From Defluviitaleaceae bacterium (lineage in GTDB: Bacteria; Bacillota; Clostridia; Lachnospirales; WRAX01), in NCBI GenBank assembly GCA_009784615.1, contig WRBJ01000006.1, forward strand, positions 1 to 64,000: 64,000 nt of DNA, read 5' to 3'. Every line of letters begins with the position of its first letter. The first letter of the stretch is position 1. Shown one piece after another: positions 9,512 to 18,088 of the stretch. The translations under genes and the position numbers were made by a program. Below the pieces are notes generated by a model. That model made no database searches and had not been told where the DNA came from. It saw only the letters and a list, made by a program, of their open reading frames with translations.

Positions 9512-9967
9512 ATGAAAATTTCGACAAGAGGAAGATATGGGTTAAAAGTCGTTGTAGACATAGCCCAATATACTACGCCGCAGGCTCGTTGTGTTAGTTT
9601 AAAAAGTAGCTCCGAACGCCTTGGTATTTCAGAAAATTATTTAGAACAAATTGTTGCCCCACTTAAAAAAGCAGATATATTAAAATCTGTGCGTGGTGCT
9701 GGTGGCGGGTATTATTTGTCACGCCCAGCGGAAGAGCTTACCGTAGGCGAAATTTTGCGCATTTTGGAAGGAAGTCTTGCACCTACAGATTGCGCCGCAG
9801 GTGATTCTGATGGTTGCGGTGATTCTGATTGTGCAGGTTGCCCATCAAAAGCCGTTTGGACAAGTCTTTTTGAAAATATTAATAATGTCGTGGACAATAT
9901 AACAATTAACGATTTGTTGAAAAACTTTGGCGATGAAAGGAAAGATTTTACAAATGATATATCTTGA
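9512..9967 (+). CDS. Rrf2 family transcriptional regulator (IscR/CymR-like)
   Basis: MKISTRGRYGLKVVVDIAQY; three-Cys region C..GDSDGCGDSDCAGC. Confidence 0.93.
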   Translation: MKISTRGRYGLKVVVDIAQYTTPQARCVSLKSSSERLGISENYLEQIVAPLKKADILKSVRGAGGGYYLSRPAEELTVGEILRILEGSLAPTDCAAGDSDGCGDSDCAGCPSKAVWTSLFENINNVVDNITINDLLKNFGDERKDFTNDIS

Positions 9968-11150
9968 CAACGCCGCAACAACGCAGGTTCGGCAAGAAGT
10001 GCTTGACGCTATGATAGAATATATGCGTGAAAATTACGCAAACCCGTCCAGCATATATCAAAACGCAAGCTGTGTAAAGGTTGCAATGGATGTTGCGCGT
10101 GAAAAAATAGCACGTGCTATTAATGCCGACCATTCAAACGAGATATTTTTTACAGGCTCTGGCACAGAAGCTATCAACTGGGCGATAAAATCCATTGCAT
10201 ACGAGCTTTTTGAAAATCGTAAGCATATTATTACAACAGCAATAGAACATCACGCCGTACTACACACTTGCAAATACCTTGAAACCGTGGGCTATGATGT
10301 TACTTATTTACCTGTGGATGAATATGGAATGGTTACTGCCCAGCAAGTGGCAAATGCCATTCGCCCCGACACAATTATGGTTGCGGTTATGATGGCAAAT
10401 AACGAGGTTGGCACAATAATGCCTGTTGCCGAAATTGGGCAAGCCATCAAAAAAATCAACGAAACCCGCAACCGTGAGGATAGAATATATTTCTTCATAG
10501 ACGCAATACAAGCCGTGGGGCATATTCCTGTAGATGTCAACGAGCTAGGCGTAGATTTGCTTGCTATAAGCGGGCATAAAATTTATGCTGCAAAGGGTGT
10601 TGGTGCGCTATATGTGCGCCGTGGCGTTAAACTAATGCCATTTATACACGGTGGCGGTCAAGAGCGTGGCCGCCGTGGCGGTACAGAAAATGTGGCGGGC
10701 ATTGTAGGTATGGGTGTCGCAATAGAGCTTGCAATAAAAGAAATGCAAGCCGAAAACGAAAAACAAACAGCATTGCGTGATTATTTAATCACCCAAATAT
10801 TAGAAAAAATACCATACAGCAAACTCAACGGTCATCCTACAAAACGCCTTCCTAGCAATGTTAATATAATCTTTGACTATATAGAAGGCGAAGGTATACT
10901 GCTAATGCTTGATTTTAACGGCATTTGTGCTTCCAGCGGTTCGGCTTGTACTAGCGGTTCCCTGGACCCTTCTCACGTGCTGTTAGCAATGGGATTGCCT
11001 CACGAAAGAGCTCACGGCTCGTTACGCTTATCTATCGGCAAAGACACAACAAAAGAAGACCTCGATAAAGTAATAGATGTATTACCAAAAATAATAGAGC
11101 GTTTAAGGCAAATATCCCCATTGTGGGAAGAAAAAGAAGGGGCGATATAA
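9954..11150 (+). CDS. Cysteine desulfurase (NifS/IscS)
   Basis: MIYLDNAATTQ, SGHKIYAAKGVGALYVR, SSGSACTSGS active-site loop. Confidence 0.95.
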   Translation: MIYLDNAATTQVRQEVLDAMIEYMRENYANPSSIYQNASCVKVAMDVAREKIARAINADHSNEIFFTGSGTEAINWAIKSIAYELFENRKHIITTAIEHHAVLHTCKYLETVGYDVTYLPVDEYGMVTAQQVANAIRPDTIMVAVMMANNEVGTIMPVAEIGQAIKKINETRNREDRIYFFIDAIQAVGHIPVDVNELGVDLLAISGHKIYAAKGVGALYVRRGVKLMPFIHGGGQERGRRGGTENVAGIVGMGVAIELAIKEMQAENEKQTALRDYLITQILEKIPYSKLNGHPTKRLPSNVNIIFDYIEGEGILLMLDFNGICASSGSACTSGSLDPSHVLLAMGLPHERAHGSLRLSIGKDTTKEDLDKVIDVLPKIIERLRQISPLWEEKEGAI

Positions 11151-11581
11151 TGTACACCGAAAAAGTAATGGATTATTTTATGAATCCTCGCAATATGGGC
11201 GAAATTGAAGATGCTTCTGCCGTTGGTTTGGTAGGCAATGCCAAATGCGGCGATATTATGAAGATGTTTTTGGACATCGACGATGAAACAGGTATTATCC
11301 GTAATGCAAAATTTAAAACTTTCGGTTGTGGTGCGGCGGTTGCCACATCTTCTATCTCTACCGAAATGATAATTGGCAAAACCATCCACGAAGCTCTAGC
11401 TGTAACCAATGCTTCTGTAACAGAAGCCCTAGATGGCTTGCCGCCGCTAAAAGTCCACTGTTCTGTTTTAGCAGAAGAAGCAATCCGTTCTGCTTTGTGG
11501 GACTACGCACAAAAAAAGGGCATAACTATAGAAGGATTAGAAGAACCAAAAACCACCGACCATCACAATCACGATGTATAA
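11150..11581 (+). CDS. Fe-S cluster scaffold protein (NifU/IscU)
   Basis: MYTEKVMDYFMNPRNMGEIEDA, GNAKCGD, FKTFGCGAAVATSS, KVHCSVLAEEAI. Confidence 0.95.
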   Translation: MYTEKVMDYFMNPRNMGEIEDASAVGLVGNAKCGDIMKMFLDIDDETGIIRNAKFKTFGCGAAVATSSISTEMIIGKTIHEALAVTNASVTEALDGLPPLKVHCSVLAEEAIRSALWDYAQKKGITIEGLEEPKTTDHHNHDV

Positions 11582-11587
11582 TAAAGA

Positions 11588-11616
11588 AAACCCCGATTGA
11601 AAACCAATCGGGGTTT
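11588..11616. terminator. Bidirectional terminator between iscU and the YjfB-like gene
   Basis: 12-bp perfect stem AAACCCCGATTG/CAATCGGGGTTT. Confidence 0.8.
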
Positions 11617-11627
11617 ATTCACTATAA

Positions 11628-11843
11628 CTAAATCATTATATCAATATTAGCACCAAGCCCATCAAAGCCAACGGGCGGCACGGCGGCAGGTATAGCGGCT
11701 AAAAGCCCAGCGACCATCTCGCCCGTTTGCTCGGCGTGGTCCATAGCATTGCGCATTAACGCCACATTAACCTCTTGCAAAATATTGGATTGTGCCATAT
11801 TCATCGACAATGTTGCAATAGCCATTGTGTCCATAATAATCAC
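11628..11843 (-). CDS. YjfB-like putative motility protein
   Basis: Short protein with MA(I)ATLSMNMAQSNI...GANIDIMI pattern typical of the YjfB family. Confidence 0.7.
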   Translation of the reverse strand: MIIMDTMAIATLSMNMAQSNILQEVNVALMRNAMDHAEQTGEMVAGLLAAIPAAVPPVGFDGLGANIDIMI

Positions 11844-12019
11844 CTCTTATGTAAAGTATATCACACAGAACAACATAATGCAAGTCTTTTAGGGTAATAA
11901 TGTTAATGTAAAATGTTTGTAATGCAACCGTAACACAAAGTCGGGAACTTCTACGATACACTTGCGTTTATATAGTATAGCCAGTGATACAAGGCAAAAA
12001 TAAAAAAAGAGGTGTAAAT

Positions 12020-13681
12020 ATGATTAATTTAAGAAAAATTGGAGCAGCGGCGTTGGCAGGCGTTTTAGCAATATCAGCCGCACCCGTTATGGCAAATGAT
12101 TTTGTAAATGCGGAAATCGTATTTGGCAACGAAGAAGCGGCAGAAACACGCCCAAACTTCCTATCATTTAGTGGCGTTATCACAGAAATAAACCCAGCCG
12201 AATTTGGGCAAATACACGTACAAAATGCCGAAGGCAGTACGGTCGTCTTTAACTTAAACGTCAATACATTTGTGTTAAGCGAAACCGCCTTGGCTGTAGG
12301 TTCCGAAGTTACAGGCTTTTATAGTGCAAATGGCATTATGACGTTGCAATATCCGCCGCATCACCAAGCAACAGTAATTGCGGCAATACCGCATAATATC
12401 ATAGTAGACCGCTTTGAAGTGATGGAAAATGGCTCTTTTGTGTCAGCAGGTAACGAGCTTGTCCTTAATATAAGCGACAGTACGCCAATTATCTTCCAAG
12501 ATGGCTTGGATGTACGTGAAAATCTGTTCGACCGCACTTTAGAAGAGGTGCTTGACGGGCGCATTTTGGCAGTAACGTACGACATAGCAAACCGTATGAT
12601 GCCACCCGGCACAATACCCGCCGATCCAGCCCTTACCATTACCGTGCTTTTTGAAACAGCCGTACATCTGCCAGGATTTGGCTTTGATATTGAAAATGGC
12701 TTCGACATAGGTTTTGTAGATTTTGCGACACCTGATTATCACAACTTTAGCGGCGTGGTTACGGAAGTAACCGAAATGGAGCATATCACACGTGTTCGTT
12801 TAGAAAATGCCGAAGGCGGCATAACCGATTTTAACATAGACCATATGACACACATAATGGGCGAAACGCCCACAATTGGTGACAATGTGCAAGGCTTCTT
12901 TAATATTATGTTGCCTGCTATTATGATATATCCGCCGCAGTATACTGCACGTGTGTTAATTAATGGCGAACAAGAAGCTATGTTTACATTTGTGGGGCAG
13001 TTTGAAGTAGCGGAAAATGGCTCTTTTATCAGTGATAGCGATATGGGTCTTGTTCTTAATATAAATGACGAAACCCCTATTACATTGCCAAATGGTGAAA
13101 ATGTGCGTGAAATTTTGGGTGAACAGACCCTTGAGGAGTTTCTTAATGGACGTACGCTTGCCGTAAACTATACCCTATCTAACCGTGCAATGATACCTGG
13201 CACTATGCCTGCTGACCCTACGCTTTCTGTTGTGGTTTTATATGTACACGCTGTAACATTGCCAGGTCTTGTTGGTGATTTTGATTTAGGCTTTGATAAT
13301 GAAGATGGGAATATGTGGGCATATAATTATGGTATTTCTGTAAATGGGCGTATGCTTGATGCTTTATGGCATTACCAAGATGGCGGTTATTTTGTACCTT
13401 TCCGTGCTGTGGTTAATATGTTGGGCTTTGGTGCATCTGTTACTTGGGATGACGAAACCCGCCATATAGGCGTATCTAACGGCACGCACGAAATTCGTTT
13501 TGCCGTAGGCTCTGACAGCTTTATTGTTGGTGAAATGGATGTTGTTTTATCCCATCCTGCAATTTTAGTGGACGCTACGACCTATGTGCCGTTTAAGTTT
13601 TTTCAAGATGTGTTCGGAATGAATAATGCGTGGATGCACGCAGGGCAAATTTTTATTGATAATGAAGAAACAATGCAGTAG
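12020..13681 (+). CDS. Secreted protein with two tandem repeats and a C-terminal stalk (copper amine oxidase N-terminal-like) domain
   Basis: Signal peptide MINLRKIGAAALAGVLAISAAPVMA; GRMLDALWHYQDGGYFVPFRAVVNMLGFGASVTWDDETRHIGV. Confidence 0.85.
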   Translation: MINLRKIGAAALAGVLAISAAPVMANDFVNAEIVFGNEEAAETRPNFLSFSGVITEINPAEFGQIHVQNAEGSTVVFNLNVNTFVLSETALAVGSEVTGFYSANGIMTLQYPPHHQATVIAAIPHNIIVDRFEVMENGSFVSAGNELVLNISDSTPIIFQDGLDVRENLFDRTLEEVLDGRILAVTYDIANRMMPPGTIPADPALTITVLFETAVHLPGFGFDIENGFDIGFVDFATPDYHNFSGVVTEVTEMEHITRVRLENAEGGITDFNIDHMTHIMGETPTIGDNVQGFFNIMLPAIMIYPPQYTARVLINGEQEAMFTFVGQFEVAENGSFISDSDMGLVLNINDETPITLPNGENVREILGEQTLEEFLNGRTLAVNYTLSNRAMIPGTMPADPTLSVVVLYVHAVTLPGLVGDFDLGFDNEDGNMWAYNYGISVNGRMLDALWHYQDGGYFVPFRAVVNMLGFGASVTWDDETRHIGVSNGTHEIRFAVGSDSFIVGEMDVVLSHPAILVDATTYVPFKFFQDVFGMNNAWMHAGQIFIDNEETMQ

Positions 13682-13694
13682 AATGTATTAATTC

Positions 13695-13727
13695 AAAATG
13701 GCGGCAGGTTAACCTACCGCCATTTTT
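13695..13727. terminator. Terminator between the stalk-domain gene and feoB
   Basis: AAAATGGCGG...CCGCCATTTT. Confidence 0.75.
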
Positions 13728-13787
13728 GGGTTTTTAAATTACAGCGCTTCTTATATTGTTTCTCTACACTCTTCACATAGGTATATT

Positions 13788-15572
13788 TTAGACAAAAATC
13801 TGCCCGATTTGATTAATTAACCCGCCAATTACTATCGCAGTTACAACCGTCGAAAGCGTTATAAAAATTGCTATTTTGGCTTTAAATTCCTTTGCCAAAA
13901 CTGCAAATACGGATAGACAAGGAATGTACATCAACGCCACAGCACCGCCAACAAAGGCTTGTAAAGATGTAAGGTCTAATGCCAAAAGCGGCGCAACAGA
14001 CATTTCTCTGCGTACAATACCTAAAATTAAAGCGGTAACGGCTTCGGCGGGCAACCCCAACCAACCGCTGACTATAGGTTGTGCCGCATCTGCTATAATG
14101 CCCAAAATGCCGCTTTCTGCAAGCAATGCCGCAAATAATATTGCTATCATCATTGGTCCTTGCGCATCTTTCAAAAAATGCCGCATGCGGGATAGCAATT
14201 TTCTGCCATATGCCCTAGGGCTTGGGATAAGCACATTTGGAACTTCTATTAACAATGGGTCGACCTTGCCTTTTATAAACTTGCTGGCAATTATTGCTAC
14301 AACGACAAACAGAACAAAGGAAAACAGCAACATAGCGGGCAACATCCACCAAGCATAACCTGCCGTAAGGCTAACTAACGCACCCATTTGTGTTATGCAA
14401 GGTATGGCAAAACATATTGCTGTTGCTATAACAATACGTTCTTTGCGGGATGAAGCGGCACGACTGCCGATAATCGCCGGCACAGCGCAACCATAGCCCA
14501 TAAGTATATGTATTAAAGAACCGCCTTGCACGCCTAATTTACGCATTATATTATCAAACAAAACGCTAATGCGTGGCAAAAATCCTGTATCTTCTAAAAA
14601 AGTGAAGGCAACATAAAACATCAATACAAAAGGAAAGATTATAGCTAGTATCCATTCAAAAGTGATAACGAATATACCAAATTCGCCCACAAGTATGTTT
14701 AAAAACACGCCTTCTGGTATAAAGCTAGAAAACAAATTCTCAAAAAACGGCACAATGAGGTAGTCAACTAGCATAGTTAGCGGAATGTGCAACCCTTCGC
14801 CGCCAAAAAATATTACAGCAATTGTAGCGGCTATAACCAAAAGGGCTATAAAAATACCCGGAAAAGGCTTTACCATAGCATCGCCCAGCTTGTCCAAAAA
14901 GCTAGGTTTTTCGTTTATTTTAAGGCAGGTTTTGCGGCACACTGCTTTTGAAGCTGCCCAAGCATCGCCGTATTTGTCCATTTGATTTACGTGGCATTTA
15001 TAGCATTTATCACAATGGGTTTCGGGGCAGCCTTTTGGATTTTTTACAATATCTTCTAAATGTTGTCTAATGGTATCTATGCCTTGTTTTTTTGTAGCGA
15101 TTGCCTCTATAACAGGCGCACCAAGCTCGTCCGAAAGCAATTTTGAATTAACGGCGATGCCTTTGCGCTCTGCGACGTCCATCAAATTTAATACATAAAT
15201 AAGCGGCGTTTTATATTTGCGCAAATCTATAGCAAGACGTAAATTACGCTCTAAATTAGAAGCGTCAAGCACACAGATAATGGCAACCGCACCGCTGTTT
15301 GCAAACTGCAAAGCAACTGCTTCTGCTTCCGACGAGGCTTCTTTTAACGAATATGTACCTGGTACGTCTATTAGTGTGTACTCCTGACCGCCAAGGCTAA
15401 TATTGCCTTGGGTGAAGCTAACGGTAGAGCCTGCATAGTTTGACGATACAGCGTGTATGCCAGTAAGCTCTGTAAAAAATACGCTTTTACCTACATTGGG
15501 GTTGCCCATTAGCAATATTTTGTTTGGGTTATTAAGCGTCTTATCGTCTAGTTGGGCATTGTGGTGATTCAT
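13788..15572 (-). CDS. feoB: Ferrous iron transporter B
   Basis: GNPNVGKSVFFTELTG G1 motif, GxYxLKEASSEAEAVA, Gate domains. Confidence 0.95.
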   Translation of the reverse strand: MNHHNAQLDDKTLNNPNKILLMGNPNVGKSVFFTELTGIHAVSSNYAGSTVSFTQGNISLGGQEYTLIDVPGTYSLKEASSEAEAVALQFANSGAVAIICVLDASNLERNLRLAIDLRKYKTPLIYVLNLMDVAERKGIAVNSKLLSDELGAPVIEAIATKKQGIDTIRQHLEDIVKNPKGCPETHCDKCYKCHVNQMDKYGDAWAASKAVCRKTCLKINEKPSFLDKLGDAMVKPFPGIFIALLVIAATIAVIFFGGEGLHIPLTMLVDYLIVPFFENLFSSFIPEGVFLNILVGEFGIFVITFEWILAIIFPFVLMFYVAFTFLEDTGFLPRISVLFDNIMRKLGVQGGSLIHILMGYGCAVPAIIGSRAASSRKERIVIATAICFAIPCITQMGALVSLTAGYAWWMLPAMLLFSFVLFVVVAIIASKFIKGKVDPLLIEVPNVLIPSPRAYGRKLLSRMRHFLKDAQGPMMIAILFAALLAESGILGIIADAAQPIVSGWLGLPAEAVTALILGIVRREMSVAPLLALDLTSLQAFVGGAVALMYIPCLSVFAVLAKEFKAKIAIFITLSTVVTAIVIGGLINQIGQIFV

Positions 15573-15822
15573 AACAGGCTACCTCCTTAACTGCTATTTG
15601 CGTAGCGATGTCTTTGCCAATCGCCACTAAAAATGCATTTTCTACACGCAAAAGCACAGGACCGCCAAAGGCATAACGCCCTTTAACCGTTACCCTTGTG
15701 CCAACCCGCAAGCCTAAATTTTCTAATAAGCTAATGCCAGGCAACGACGCTACCTCAAAAACACCCTGTTTTTTGGCGGTATATAGGCTTTTAACCCCTG
15801 TTGTCATAGTATCTCTCCTCAA
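15541..15822 (-). CDS. feoA: Ferrous iron transport protein A
   Basis: SH3-like FeoA size and pattern, overlaps feoB start. Confidence 0.85.
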   Translation of the reverse strand: MRRDTMTTGVKSLYTAKKQGVFEVASLPGISLLENLGLRVGTRVTVKGRYAFGGPVLLRVENAFLVAIGKDIATQIAVKEVACYESPQCPTRR

Positions 15823-15946
15823 ATATCCTAGTAATTTAGTCGGTATTACAATCTAATATTAACATATGCAAATTTTGTTGTCAACAGTAAATTTTTACAT
15901 TGGTAAAATCTTTTGTTGAGGTATGTAAGACATCAAGCTCGAATAA

Positions 15947-15982
15947 AAAACACGGAAGGGATGATTACCTTCCGTGTTTTTG
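15947..15982. terminator. Bidirectional terminator
   Basis: AAAACACGGAAGG...CCTTCCGTGTTTT stem. Confidence 0.75.
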
Positions 15983-15983
15983 T

Positions 15984-16490
15984 TTAAACAAGTTTTGCTT
16001 TTCTGCCGAAGTTTGCGGCGGCGGATATAAAAATTATTTGCAACGGCAACATTATTACGGTACGCAATACCCGTATTGCCAAAAAGCCAATTGCGCCTTG
16101 CCCTGTTATTTGCGTAAGCCAAAATGTGTCTAGGAACATATTCCACGCAATTGTTACAATAAGCACAGCGAAGATAATGTTAAGGATGTTTTGGTGCCGC
16201 CCTTTATGCAACAATAGACCATATGTAACGCCCGTTAAAAATGCTGTGATTGTGAAGCCAGGGTGATATGTAAATGTGGAAAAGAGGAAAAACCCAATGA
16301 CATCAGCCATAGCGGCGGCAATGCCCGCTTGCAGTGGACCATACTTCATACCGATTACGGCGATTGGCAAAAACCCAAATCCTATACGGATAAGCGGCGT
16401 TTGTATTGACAAAAAGCGCGTTAGAACAATTTCTAACGCAATAAGCATTGCGACTGTCGCAAGCATTGTTACCGTGTAGTGTCTGTTCAA
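15984..16490 (-). CDS. folT: ECF transporter folate-specific S component
   Basis: ECF S-component fold pattern, TTG start, THF riboswitch directly upstream. Confidence 0.88.
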   Translation of the reverse strand: MNRHYTVTMLATVAMLIALEIVLTRFLSIQTPLIRIGFGFLPIAVIGMKYGPLQAGIAAAMADVIGFFLFSTFTYHPGFTITAFLTGVTYGLLLHKGRHQNILNIIFAVLIVTIAWNMFLDTFWLTQITGQGAIGFLAIRVLRTVIMLPLQIIFISAAANFGRKAKLV

Positions 16491-16500
16491 TTTAAAAACC

Positions 16501-16596
16501 TCCCAGCGGATGCAAAGATATACCGCAAGCCTATCGACTTTTCGTCTGTTGGCGACTTCCCATCCAACAGCACTTAACGCATATCTTCTACTCTGA
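16501..16596 (-). ncRNA. Tetrahydrofolate (THF, folT-motif) riboswitch
   Basis: AGAGTAGA...ATGCGTTAAGTG...GATGGGA-GTCGCC...ACGAA...GCGGT...TTTGCATCCGCT, with P3 CTGTTGG/CCAACAG and P2 AGATAT/ATATCT pairings. Confidence 0.9.
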
Positions 16597-16639
16597 ATTG
16601 CCCGTTATGGGCTTGAATAAGAACACCGGTTAAAACCGG

Positions 16640-17821
16640 TTAAGAAATTGCGGCTGAGAGCCGCTTTAAAATATAAGTCGAACCCAAAGCGCAGATAATA
16701 TCATCGTCGCCAGCTTCGTTTATTGCCGTCTTCGCTCCTTCCTCTATAGAATTATAGAAAGCGGCATTTGCACCGCATTTCGTCAAATAATTTGCCAAAT
16801 CTTTTGCGGGTAATGCACGTGGGCTGTCGGGTGTTATTGCGATAAATTTTTTGGCAATAGGCAATAATGCCTGTGTCATTTGTTGATAATCTTTATCTGC
16901 TAAAACACCGTAAACAAAGGTGATTTTTTTGTCTGGATAAAGTGCGGATAATGTTTTTGCGGTAGCTTCTGCACTTTGTACATTATGTGCGGCATCAACA
17001 ATGAAAGTGGGATTGTGTCGCAAAGTTTCAAAACGCCAACGCCATTTTGTTGTAAAAATTCCACGGCTTACGGCTTCTTTTTGAATATTCCATCCACGTG
17101 CCATCATCATTACAACTGCTGTAATAGCAAGCGATGCGTTTATTGCTTGGTGTGAGCCGTGTAGAGGCAATTGAACTTGCGACATTTCTTTCGTTAAAAT
17201 ATCTGCTACTTTGGCTAGTTTTACCCCATTGCGCACACATTTTGCGGCAATAACATTGTCTATAGTTTTTGATTGTGGGTAAGTAACGCAAATTGTGCCA
17301 CGTTTAATAATGCCGGCTTTTTCGGCGGCGATTTTATCTATTGTATTGCCCAAATATTCTGTATGGTCTATACCGATTGCTGTAATTACAGCAACTTCGG
17401 GCATTGGTATAACATTGGTAGCGTCCAGCCTGCCGCCCATACCGACCTCTAGCACCACAATATCACATTTTTGTCTGTAAAAATGCAGCAATGCGGCGGC
17501 GGTGTAAACTTCAAATTCGGAGGGTTTATCGTCCATTGCAACTGTCTTTGCTTCGACCTCTTGCAAAAGTGTGTCAAAATCTTCCTGTGCAATTTCAGTA
17601 TTATTAATTTGGAGCATTTCTGTAGAAGAGATTATGTAGGGCGAGGTAAAAAGACCAGTTTTTAAACCAGCCGTAACAAAAATATTTGACAAAAATGCAC
17701 AGGTAGAACCCTTACCGTTTGTTCCTGCCACGTGTACATATTTTAGGTGATTTTGCGGGTTGTCAAGTAATTCTAAAAGCTGTGAAACACGCTCTAAACC
17801 CAATTTTATCTCGTGTTGCAT
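16640..17821 (-). CDS. folC: Bifunctional folylpolyglutamate synthase/dihydrofolate synthase
   Basis: IKLGLERVSQLLELL, VAGTNGKGSTCAFLSNI; start chosen at MQHEIKLGLERV rather than the longer ORF start. Confidence 0.93.
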   Translation of the reverse strand: MQHEIKLGLERVSQLLELLDNPQNHLKYVHVAGTNGKGSTCAFLSNIFVTAGLKTGLFTSPYIISSTEMLQINNTEIAQEDFDTLLQEVEAKTVAMDDKPSEFEVYTAAALLHFYRQKCDIVVLEVGMGGRLDATNVIPMPEVAVITAIGIDHTEYLGNTIDKIAAEKAGIIKRGTICVTYPQSKTIDNVIAAKCVRNGVKLAKVADILTKEMSQVQLPLHGSHQAINASLAITAVVMMMARGWNIQKEAVSRGIFTTKWRWRFETLRHNPTFIVDAAHNVQSAEATAKTLSALYPDKKITFVYGVLADKDYQQMTQALLPIAKKFIAITPDSPRALPAKDLANYLTKCGANAAFYNSIEEGAKTAINEAGDDDIICALGSTYILKRLSAAIS

Positions 17822-17826
17822 AAAGC

Positions 17827-17856
17827 ACCCCCAATATGTTATAACATATTGGGGGT
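17827..17856. repeat. Perfect 30-bp palindrome ACCCCCAATATGTTATAACATATTGGGGGT overlapping the folC SD
   Basis: Direct reading; the two halves are exact reverse complements. Confidence 0.97.
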
Positions 17857-17862
17857 ATATAG

Positions 17863-18015
17863 TCAAGTTTTATGTGAAAAATGTGGTTTAGATTTTTGCA
17901 TTTGTTTGTTTAAATGCATATCCAAATATGGGTCGTTGTCTTTGATGCCTGTAAAGTCGTTGGTTGACACCACCGCCGCAGAAATTGGTTTTGGGTCAGG
18001 GAAATCCTTTTTCAT
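17863..18015 (-). CDS. 50-aa small protein upstream of folC (MKKDFPDPKPISAAVVSTNDFTGIKDNDPYLDMHLNKQMQKSKPHFSHKT)
   Basis: Strong SD GGAGG 6 nt before the ATG; intact 51-codon frame not in the supplied ORF list. Confidence 0.65.
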   Translation of the reverse strand: MKKDFPDPKPISAAVVSTNDFTGIKDNDPYLDMHLNKQMQKSKPHFSHKT

Positions 18016-18088
18016 AGCACACCTCCTTTTTATTAGCTTGACCTTGCGGGTGGTTTATATGTATAATGGAAGAAAGGGAGGTTTTGGG

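Noticed and set aside
13876-14358. 160-aa plus-strand ORF
   Set aside because: Antisense to feoB; no supporting signals.
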